Of a DNA stretch of 45,082 bases, positions 1-5,672 are shown piece by piece. The DNA lies in contig NZ_VKGK01000041.1 of the NCBI RefSeq assembly GCF_007197645.1, forward strand, positions 1 through 45,082, read 5' to 3'. The translations under genes were made by a program, and so were the position numbers. The notes beneath the pieces were generated by a model. The model made no database searches and was not told the DNA's origin. It saw only the letters and a program-made list of their open reading frames with translations. This stretch comes from Shewanella hanedai. GTDB lineage: Bacteria; Pseudomonadota; Gammaproteobacteria; Enterobacterales; Shewanellaceae. Position 1 is the first letter of the stretch. The number at the start of each line of letters is the position of its first letter.

Positions 1-111
1 ACGGATAAGCCCTTGCCATTCGCTAGTAGTTAACGTTTAATAACAGCATGTTATTGAACGGTGACCTTCCTACAGAGGACTTTCACCTCATTAGTTCATG
101 CCCATGCTGGG

Positions 112-203
112 CGTACACAAGTCGTTCAAACGGAATAAAAATATTTGGCCATCGCTCCGCGATTATAGCCAATTATTTTTATCCGCTTAACGAGACGTTA
201 AGC
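112..203 (+). repeat. attC: attC-like integron recombination site 1
   Basis: The right core site GTTAAGC is at 197-203 and fits GTTRRRY. The outer arms are 131-143 and 174-185 and pair with one bulged A, as expected for an extrahelical base of attC. An inner stem TTGGC/GCCAA lies at 145-149/168-172. The left core, about 112-118, is degenerate. Bases 1-111 upstream would be the tail of another cassette. I see no convincing gene there: a reading frame opens at 48 but runs through the attC, so it is probably not real. Confidence 0.72.
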
Positions 204-209
204 ATCATT

Positions 210-593
210 ATGATCCGAGTGTTTCTGCTAGTACTTACGTTTTTATTTAGCTTATCCGCGTTTGCGTGCATGTTTCCTAATTCTGGTTCTGAATTTGATG
301 ACTTGATTGTTGTACAAAACAACAAGGAGCCAAATTCCTTTCATATAGAGGTTCCAAAGAAACTAGAAGGATCTGGGTCTGCAAGGGTGTACCTTTCATA
401 TTCAAAATCATCTGGCGGCGAGGCAGTCCCTGATATCACCGAGGAGCTTAAGTTTTGGTTTAACTGGAGTGTTGTAAGTGGTGATTTCTCCGCACCGAAG
501 AAAGAAGGATACATACCATATATTCGCGTTGTATGGCCCGGAGAGGTCTGTGATACAGTGGCTAATTCAAAATACTTAGGCAGCGCCAAGTAA
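210..593 (+). CDS. cassette-encoded small exported protein, unknown function
   Basis: I do not recognise this 127-residue protein. The start at 210 was chosen because it lies seven bases after the attC core, the usual place for a cassette gene, and yields an N-terminal signal peptide: MIR followed by a hydrophobic stretch (VFLLVLTFLFSLSAFA) and a probable cleavage site before CMF. The Cys right after AFA might be lipidated, but AFAC is a poor lipobox. The mature part is polar, with two further features worth noting: a Trp/Phe-rich middle (FWFNWS) and a second Cys near the C-terminus. No ribosome binding site is obvious. A longer frame from position 48 is less likely because it would translate the attC site. 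The gene is followed after two bases by attC site 2, so it forms a complete cassette. A periplasmic or surface role is inferred only from the signal peptide. Confidence 0.6.
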   Translation: MIRVFLLVLTFLFSLSAFACMFPNSGSEFDDLIVVQNNKEPNSFHIEVPKKLEGSGSARVYLSYSKSSGGEAVPDITEELKFWFNWSVVSGDFSAPKKEGYIPYIRVVWPGEVCDTVANSKYLGSAK

Positions 594-595
594 AT

Positions 596-706
596 GCTTA
601 ACAAAACAAGTCAATCTGACAGCTTACTCTCCACTTGTGTTTGTGCGCTAAAATACTCGCACAAACACAAGTTCCGTTCCAGCTGCAGTTCCTTGTGGCG
701 TTAGCT
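596..706 (+). repeat. attC: attC-like integron recombination site 2
   Basis: The left core GCTTAAC (596-602) fits RYYYAAC exactly and the right core GTTAGCT (700-706) is close to GTTRRRY. Between them is a perfect 14-bp stem, CTTGTGTTTGTGCG at 634-647 with its complement at 658-671. This is the best-formed attC of the four. It starts two bases after the stop codon of the preceding gene, as in classical cassettes. Confidence 0.85.
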
Positions 707-730
707 TTACCCCAATAAGCGGAGGCTTAT

Positions 731-1870
731 TTGTCAAATAATACTGGTGGAGTTTTATCTTATTGGAACATGAAAGAATTCCATGCAGATGCAAACCCAA
801 AATCAATTGCAGAGTTCCCTTTATATAGTGACTCACACATTACTGGTGAGTTAAATGACGATAAAGGTCCATACAAATTTCTTAATATGATCTCAGGTGT
901 AAATAAACCAGGTGAAATCACTAATGCAATCACTCTAAGAATGTTTTGGTATGTTGATGATAAAAGCACTTATGGTGTAAAAACTGATACAACCAAATAT
1001 CATGGAGGATGGGTTACTGATGAAATTTCTGCTTTAGTCTCATTAAAATTAGGTATACGCATAAAAGCTGGAGCGATGAATCGCTCGTATGATAATTACT
1101 CTGATGATAAATTGGGTAGCCCAAGATCTACAAAAGAAAAGAGTCCTGAACTAAACATAGGTGTTAGAGGACCTGTTCTACCAAGTATTGTAAAAACAGT
1201 TAATATTTCTAACCTAGGGGAACTATATTCATTAAGTTGTTTGACCGAACGACAATATGTAGCATTAATTCGCTCTGCTAGAATGTATCAAAACGCTCAA
1301 TGGATTGCTGAAAGTGAACCTGAATTAGCATGGTTAATGTTAATTTCTGCCTTGGAGACAGCCGCCAATGAATGGTCGTCTGCAAAATCTACTCCGGTTG
1401 AAAAACTAAAAGCATCAAAACCTGATCTTGCTAAAATATTGTTAGAAAGTGGTGGTGATTCTTTATTGCTTAAAGTTGCAAATGAAATATCTCATACACT
1501 TGGTGCGACAAATAAATTTATAAAGTTTTGTTTGAACTATATTCCAGAGCCTCCAGGAAAAAGGCCTGTTGAATGGGCAAGAGTTAAATGGAGTAAGACG
1601 GGGTTTAAAGACATACTCAATAAGCTATACGGCTATCGATCTGAAGCTCTACACGGAGGAACTCCTTTTCCTGCTCCTCTTTGTGATCCTCCTGAGCGCC
1701 TTTCTGCTGAAGATGGTCTAGTGGAACGAGGGGCGCTAGGTTTAGCGTCTCATACATTAGGTGCAAGTTGGAAATCGGAGGACCTTCCTATTTCAATAGA
1801 TACTTTTAATATATTTGTTAATGGTGTTCTGAATAATTGGTGGAATTCAATGCTTGTAGAACAAAGCTAA
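731..1870 (+). CDS. HEPN-domain (ApeA-like) protein carried on an integron cassette
   Basis: The 379-residue product starts at a TTG; a GGAGG ribosome binding site five bases upstream (721-725) supports this start. The N-terminal half (about 1-180) is not recognised. The C-terminal half is helical and includes an acidic helix (LAWLMLISALETAANEW, about 200-216) and, at residues 303-308, RSEALH followed by GG. This is the R-x4-6-H signature of HEPN RNases and resembles the YR...HGG segment of Apea-like HEPN proteins. HEPN proteins of this sort are often metal-independent RNases in toxin-antitoxin or phage-defence systems. I infer such a role because the motif is intact and the gene is a mobile cassette, but no partner gene is in the cassette. 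Base composition is AT-rich compared with the core genes. The stop codon overlaps the start of attC site 3. Confidence 0.65.
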   Translation: MSNNTGGVLSYWNMKEFHADANPKSIAEFPLYSDSHITGELNDDKGPYKFLNMISGVNKPGEITNAITLRMFWYVDDKSTYGVKTDTTKYHGGWVTDEISALVSLKLGIRIKAGAMNRSYDNYSDDKLGSPRSTKEKSPELNIGVRGPVLPSIVKTVNISNLGELYSLSCLTERQYVALIRSARMYQNAQWIAESEPELAWLMLISALETAANEWSSAKSTPVEKLKASKPDLAKILLESGGDSLLLKVANEISHTLGATNKFIKFCLNYIPEPPGKRPVEWARVKWSKTGFKDILNKLYGYRSEALHGGTPFPAPLCDPPERLSAEDGLVERGALGLASHTLGASWKSEDLPISIDTFNIFVNGVLNNWWNSMLVEQS

Positions 1871-1964
1871 TAAGGCATTTAAACGGAAATAAAACAGTTG
1901 GTTAGGTTCCGCCTCGCTACACATTATAACCAACAATTTTAGTCCGCTTAATTCGGCGTTAGCT
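1865..1964 (+). repeat. attC: attC-like integron recombination site 3
   Basis: The right core GTTAGCT is at 1958-1964 and its complement-like left core AGCTAAT at 1865-1871, overlapping the stop codon of the HEPN gene. An inner stem GTTGGTTA/TAACCAAC lies at 1897-1904/1927-1934, and the outer arms CGGAAATAAAA and TTTTAGTCCG pair imperfectly. The architecture is the same as in site 1. Confidence 0.78.
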
Positions 1965-1970
1965 ACCCTT

Positions 1971-2420
1971 ATGAAATTATCAGAGTATCTTGAGAATTAT
2001 AATTCAGTTGAAAAAATCTATGGCTATTGACCATCTTTTCATGATGCTGAAATCAAAAGAGTTGTTTTAAACTTGTATTATAAGGAAGAAGCAGGTTATA
2101 CCTGTCCTTATATGGAATTTACTGTGCACTGTTTTGAAATGACATCGCATGTGAAGTCAAACGGCTATTATGAGCTTATTAAACATAACCTGATCACTTT
2201 TAGATTCGAAGATATACATGATTCTGAGTTAATCGGATTTGATCATCAAAACGCCATTTTATCTTTAGAGTTTGAGATATTACCAACTAATGAGCGAGGT
2301 TTTACTCCTATTTTAGTTGAAATAGATCCTGCAAATGGCTTAGGTGGTGAATTTAAGGCATTTAGTGGTAAAGTAACAAAAGTGCTGCCGTGTGATAGCA
2401 AGGGTCAGCTAACAAGCTAA
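1971..2420 (+). pseudogene. Imm50-like immunity protein gene interrupted by an in-frame TGA
   Basis: A 149-codon frame opens with ATG at 1971, seven bases after the attC core, and runs to TAA at 2418-2420 with one internal stop, TGA at 2028-2030 (codon 20). The context is KIYGY-stop-PSFHDAEIKR. In proteins I associate with the Imm50 immunity family this position is Trp (YGYWPSFHDAE), so a TGG to TGA change is the simplest explanation. After the stop the frame stays open and protein-like (PYMEFTVHCFEMT, LSLEFEILP). A start at TTG 2073 could give a 115-residue remnant but would lose the conserved N-terminus. Imm50 proteins are thought to neutralise polymorphic toxins; no toxin is nearby, so this would be an orphan immunity cassette. 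The family call is from motif memory, not a search. Confidence 0.6.
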
Positions 2421-2504
2421 TTAATAAGGACAAAAAATAGTTGACTGTTTTCGTTCCTCAACATTTTAGCAAACAATTTTTAGCCCCTTATTGGGGCGTT
2501 GAGG
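2415..2504 (+). repeat. attC: attC-like integron recombination site 4, abutting an IS end
   Basis: The arms AAGGACAAAAAATAGTTG (2425-2442) and CAAACAATTTTTAGCCCCTT (2470-2489) pair imperfectly, and the right core reads GTTGAGG (2498-2504), departing from GTTRRRY in its last base. The left core overlaps the stop codon of the Imm50-like gene. The altered 3' core is probably because an insertion sequence begins here. This is the last site of the array in the window. Confidence 0.62.
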
Positions 2505-2623
2505 CTGTAGAATTATTCTTTTTAGAGGGCAATTCAACGAACCTTTAATTGTTTGTTTTTTATACTTGAAGGCCCCCTCTTGCTGTGATCTAATAGATAT
2601 TATTCCCATTTGGTAAATGAGTG

Positions 2624-2866
2624 ATGGCCAACTACAAGCCTGATTTATCCTGCCAGAGTAAATTTATCCCCATCAATTTTGCAGAACAAGTTCTCCCTGG
2701 CACATTTGAATACGCCTTGAGTTATATCGTCGAGCATAAACTCGACCTAACCCCATTTGATAAGTGGTACCACAACGATACATCAGGCGCGAATGCGGCT
2801 GTACCTTCCGTGACATCGACAAAAATGTTCCCTACATGTTCCGGAATTTCCTCCACTGACCCATAG
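2624..2866 (+). pseudogene. truncated transposase, N-terminal fragment
   Basis: The start ATG at 2624 gives MANYKPDLSCQSKFIPINFA followed by EQVLPGTFEYALSYIVEHKL, a very typical N-terminus for IS1182-like or related DDE transposases (DUF772-type N-terminal domain). Homology runs to about HNDTSGANA, some 55 residues. The next residues (VPSVTSTKMFPTC) look out of frame and the frame stops at 2866. The catalytic DDE domain is missing, so it cannot be an active transposase. A GTG at 2621 is in frame, but the ATG fits the family start. Confidence 0.72.
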
Positions 2867-2883
2867 GGATATGGGAAATGTCT

Positions 2884-2888
2884 TTAAA
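2884..2888. repeat. left target-site duplication of the Tn3-family element (TTAAA)
   Basis: TTAAA directly precedes the outer left inverted repeat. The same five bases follow the right inverted repeat at 8829-8833. Five-base duplications are the rule for Tn3-family transposition. Confidence 0.8.
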
Positions 2889-2955
2889 GGGGTATTGTGC
2901 ATAAACGGCATATTATTCGCTTAGTGCTCTACAGGCCTTACAATACCTAGCCTAC
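2889..2955 (+). repeat. outer left terminal inverted repeat (IRL) of the Tn3-family element
   Basis: Begins GGGGTATTGTGCATAAACGG, with the GGGG start and AAACGG core usual for Tn3-family ends. It pairs with 8762-8828 over 67 bp with one mismatch. Confidence 0.88.
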
Positions 2956-3012
2956 AGGGCCCCGTTCGTAATAGGGGTTTTGTGCCCATCCACTCGAAAT
3001 CGGCATTAACCA

Positions 3013-3036
3013 ATGTATATCATTAAAGATATACAT
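3013..3036. repeat. 9-bp inverted repeat inside the transposon passenger region
   Basis: ATGTATATC (3013-3021) and GATATACAT (3028-3036) are exact complements around a 6-base spacer. Role unknown; it could be a protein-binding dyad. The whole stretch 2956-3515 has no gene that I can support and contains this repeat and the longer palindrome at 3131-3178. Confidence 0.5.
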
Positions 3037-3130
3037 ACTATTGAGGTTTTCTGATCATATTCAACTGCACTTGTTTAATTGCTTTAATTAACCTCCTCTG
3101 CCAGATGAAATGCAACACTTAAGCAGTGCT

Positions 3131-3178
3131 TTGCATTGACTTAAAAGGGAATAACCATTTCCTTTTAAGTCAATGCAA
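3131..3178. repeat. perfect 18-bp inverted repeat with a 12-base loop
   Basis: TTGCATTGACTTAAAAGG (3131-3148) is exactly complementary to 3161-3178. The stem is AT-rich and has no T-run after it on the plus strand, so it is not a canonical terminator. It lies some 340 bases upstream of the GNAT-like gene. It could be the joined ends of a small element, a cruciform or a regulatory dyad. Confidence 0.7.
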
Positions 3179-3515
3179 CTTGAATAGAAAACCCTGAGGC
3201 ACTCTGAATTGATTACATACTTAATGCAATTGGTATAACCCATGCCTGTATCAGAGCTAAGGTAAGCTTTTTATTTCAATCATTGTTGTGAAGCGTAAAG
3301 GTAGAGTTATCTTTATTTACAATTACTTGTGGTAATTCGCCGTCAATCCCCTAGTTGGCTTGTATTGGGCGGATTTTACAGGAAAATATATTGAACCTAT
3401 AGTTAACAGATGTGTAGTTAACTAAGCGGATTATCTGTATGTATTTATCAACTCGGCAAGTTCTTGATAAAGGAGTGTCGCTTTACAAACAATCGCTAAT
3501 TGAGTGGAGTGGTAT

Positions 3516-4256
3516 ATGACTTCTTATCAGAGTAAGGCACAGTTGTTTCCCTTATTTCATTTGCTGGATGATTTTAGCCAATTTCAATTGCAAGGCGGAT
3601 TTATCAAAACCTTAGCTGAAAAAGATCTACGTCTGCAGGCTCCTGCGTCCGTTAAGCTAGATGAATTATCACATCTCCCTTGTGTGAGTATTTATGACGC
3701 GCCAGCCCATACCACAGCTGCTGATCTACAGCGGCATTTTTGCAGTAAAAACCAAGATGACGAATTTATTAGTCATCAAATATTTAAAAGTCTTGTTCCC
3801 GTCAGTCGTATATCGCAAAGTCGGCAACAAAGACATTATCAGCTGGTGGCTTTTTTAGAAGAAGAGAAACAAACGCCAGTCGCTTTTGTGACCTTTAATG
3901 TGGGTTTACTTGATTCTTGGTACGCAGATGGTAATACCTGTGGCTATAAGCGTGTGGGCTTGTGTTGTTATTTACTTTACGCTTATGTGGTGCCTGAGAT
4001 GCGACATCTTGGGATCAGTAGTTGTTTGTTTCATCTGATCTCTAATTTATTTTGGTCGCAGTTACAGTTTGTTAATGCCCAAGTTCAGGCACATAACCTG
4101 ACGACGGTGCCTTTGGTATATGAAAGTACCTCAGCTAAAGGTGCTGAAGGCTTAATGGAGCAACTTGAAAGGAATATTAATCAGTATGAGGCGTTACTAC
4201 TTAACAATGGTAATGCCTCGGGAGTGATAAAGCCCTGTGTGAGTAATGTTGGTTAG
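3516..4256 (+). CDS. GNAT-like N-acetyltransferase, transposon passenger
   Basis: The 246-residue product is chosen from ATG 3516, which has a GGAG sequence about six bases upstream; a GTG at 3504 is in frame but less well placed. The middle of the protein has a motif-A-like block of GNAT acetyltransferases: a strand (LLYAYVVPEMR), then RHLGISSCLFHLI, which resembles the acetyl-CoA pyrophosphate loop and following helix. Before it, VAFVTFNVG fits the preceding beta strand. The Q/R-x-x-G-x-G/A loop is not canonical (RHLGIS), so activity is uncertain. The substrate cannot be told. The N-terminal 90 residues are not recognised. The gene sits between two left-type IRs of the Tn3-family element and just upstream of a dusA fragment in the same direction, which suggests that gene and fragment were captured together from a chromosome. 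Confidence 0.5.
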   Translation: MTSYQSKAQLFPLFHLLDDFSQFQLQGGFIKTLAEKDLRLQAPASVKLDELSHLPCVSIYDAPAHTTAADLQRHFCSKNQDDEFISHQIFKSLVPVSRISQSRQQRHYQLVAFLEEEKQTPVAFVTFNVGLLDSWYADGNTCGYKRVGLCCYLLYAYVVPEMRHLGISSCLFHLISNLFWSQLQFVNAQVQAHNLTTVPLVYESTSAKGAEGLMEQLERNINQYEALLLNNGNASGVIKPCVSNVG

Positions 4257-4303
4257 GCTTGTACGCTTAGCTTTTTAGCTCAAGCTCTTGATTGGTTACT
4301 CAT

Positions 4304-4426
4304 ATGTCGTCGCAAATCATGGAATCAACTATCAAACCTCTCAACCGTACCTTCTCAATCGCTCCTATGCTGGATTGGACCGATTTTAAGATTTTATTAA
4401 GCTCAAATTTTGAAATAGTTACATAA
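4304..4426 (+). pseudogene. dusA: 5' fragment of dusA (tRNA-dihydrouridine synthase A), truncated
   Basis: ATG at 4304 opens a frame whose residues 12-27, PLNRTFSIAPMLDWTD, match the conserved N-terminus of DusA (the FMN-binding start APMLDWTD). Homology ends at 4384; then unrelated codons lead to TAA at 4424-4426. Intact DusA is about 330 residues, so over 90 percent is missing. The 5' end of dusA is a known integration hotspot for genomic islands and phages, and their crossover lies in the codons where the homology stops here. The fragment may therefore be a relic att site rather than a simple deletion. No integrase is left in the element. Confidence 0.68.
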
Positions 4427-4455
4427 TCATAATGCTTCGATTTCGATTTTCTCTT

Positions 4456-4584
4456 CTGCTAGACCGTCGCGTAGCGACTGCTCTTAGAGTACTAGCAGTA
4501 TCAATTGTTGTTTAATGGCCGTAGGCAAAGCGAACCGTGCAGTTTTTGCTTATATTTTTTGAGAGAGTGCCTGGTTTACCAGGC
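4456..4584. other. gene-free stretch with two nested hairpins and a terminator-like stem
   Basis: CTGCTAG/CTAGCAG (4456-4462/4492-4498) encloses a second stem GTCGC/GCGAC (4466-4470/4474-4478). Further on, GCCTGG-TTTA-CCAGGC (4569-4584) is a compact stem without a long T-run. The region 4427-4674 otherwise holds nothing I can identify. The first structure is attC-like in shape but lacks core sites. Confidence 0.4.
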
Positions 4585-4674
4585 TTCATTAATGTTTTTA
4601 TATTTTATCCCCGTTATTCACAGATTTAGGCTTATAGAATAATAAAGATCTTTATAGATAATAGAGATCTTTAA

Positions 4675-4716
4675 GGGGTATTGAGCATAAACGGCATATT
4701 ATTCGCTTAATGCTCT
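4675..4716 (+). repeat. internal third copy of the Tn3-family inverted repeat
   Basis: Forty of 42 positions match the right end (8787-8828), including GGGGTATTG and CATAAACGGCATATTATTCG. Identity ends after TGCTCT, whereas the outer left copy matches for 67 bp. The orientation is that of a left end, so this copy plus the right end would form a complete minimal transposon around tnpR and tnpA. Confidence 0.85.
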
Positions 4717-4817
4717 AAAGGTCATGATATCACTGGGCTACAGAGCAACCTCGTTTTTACAAGTCCTATTCCTGACGAGTTGACCTGGTTACCGGTTACA
4801 TAAAACACCAACGGTTA

Positions 4818-5453
4818 TTAAGTTTTCGTCTCTTCCAGTTTTAATTTTTTTGAGACTTTGGATATTGTAGAGCGAGAACAACCTAAAATATGTTGGATAT
4901 AGTCATAAGATTTTTTATCTACCAACAAGCCTTCAATCTTTAGCTGTAATTCTACATCAATTGGTCGACCAGGATAACGACCTTCAGATTTAGCTTTAAC
5001 AATGCCTTCCTTTTGGCGTCTTCTTCGATCTTCATAATCCTTTCTAGCAATTGCCGCTAGCATGTCGAGCATCAAGTCATTAATGGCTGATAACATTCTT
5101 CCGGTGAATTCATCGTTTACCACTGCAAACTGATGACTCGTAGGTAAATCTAATGACACAATCTTCAAACCTTTTGCTTTTATGATGGACTTGAGCGAGT
5201 ACCAATCATCATCTTTTAACCTCGATATCCGATCTATTTGCTCTACAAGTACTACGTCACCTTTCTGAGCTATTTCTAGCAATCTAAATAGTTCTGGTCT
5301 TTGAAGCGTGGCTCCAGATTCATTTTCTTCAAAGAATGCAGATATAACCAAGTCATGTTCATTAGCAAATTGTATCAACGCATCTTTTGCACGTCCTGCA
5401 TCTTGCTCCTTAGTAGAAGCTCGTAAATAAGAGTAGGTTCGATAATCGCTCAT
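4818..5453 (-). CDS. tnpR: TnpR serine resolvase of the Tn3-family element
   Basis: The 211-residue protein is a serine recombinase. The N-terminal catalytic domain (about 1-140) has YSYLRASTKEQ with the nucleophile Ser13, the FFEENESGATLQRP block, and the VLVEQIDRISR arginine motif. A long E helix with a basic run (DYEDRRRRQKEGI) follows, then a C-terminal helix-turn-helix (about 175-205: YDYIQHILGCSRSTISKVSK) for DNA binding. It resolves cointegrates made by TnpA by acting at res sites. It is divergent from tnpA, with 219 bases between the genes, in which short dyads lie as expected for res; binding there would also repress both promoters. The size is usual for Tn3-family resolvases (about 185-210). 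No damage is seen. Confidence 0.9.
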   Translation of the reverse strand: MSDYRTYSYLRASTKEQDAGRAKDALIQFANEHDLVISAFFEENESGATLQRPELFRLLEIAQKGDVVLVEQIDRISRLKDDDWYSLKSIIKAKGLKIVSLDLPTSHQFAVVNDEFTGRMLSAINDLMLDMLAAIARKDYEDRRRRQKEGIVKAKSEGRYPGRPIDVELQLKIEGLLVDKKSYDYIQHILGCSRSTISKVSKKLKLEETKT

Positions 5454-5458
5454 TCTGA

Positions 5459-5530
5459 AAATAGTCCATTTTATATAGTCTCTTTATTTCAGTCCATTAT
5501 ACATAGTATGTAGCAATTAATGGACTATTT
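5459..5530. promoter_or_regulatory. res: res-like resolution region between tnpR and tnpA
   Basis: A perfect 12-bp inverted repeat AAATAGTCCATT (5459-5470) / AATGGACTATTT (5519-5530) flanks a third related half-site AGTCCATTA (5491-5499). Repeated dyads in the tnpR-tnpA gap are what resolvase subsites look like. The rest of the gap (5531-5672) would carry further subsites and the tnpA promoter, but I cannot assign them. Confidence 0.6.
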
Positions 5531-5672
5531 AAATACTGAGCTTCTAACAGTCTCTTTAAGGTATACCCTATGTAGACTTGTAAGTGTGTCGCACTAGGTT
5601 GAATTGCGAAATACCAATATGATACTCGCTCAAGTAACATGGCCGACTGACTCCGCTATTTGAGCAACATAT

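Larger units (their letters stand above)
2505..2888 (+). mobile_element. remnant of an insertion sequence, 5' part plus a scrambled rest
   Basis: The segment from about 2505 starts with a sequence I take to be the left end of an IS (CTGTAGAATTATTC) and continues into the first 66 or so codons of a transposase. After about 2800 the transposase homology stops and 2805-2883 is unrelated or rearranged. The right end is not found here. The Tn3-family transposon has inserted at 2889, and the sequence that once followed resumes at 8829. The IS boundary is inferred from the attC end, not from matching terminal repeats. Confidence 0.5.

Noticed and set aside
48..209. N-terminal extension of the first cassette gene
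   Set aside because: It would translate the attC site, and the signal peptide starts only at 210.
2028..2030. Selenocysteine at the TGA of the Imm50-like gene
   Set aside because: No selenoprotein of this family is known to me and no SECIS-like hairpin is evident just after the codon; a Trp codon change is simpler.
4456..4498. A fifth attC site
   Set aside because: The nested stems are attC-like in shape but neither RYYYAAC nor GTTRRRY core is in place and no cassette gene precedes it.
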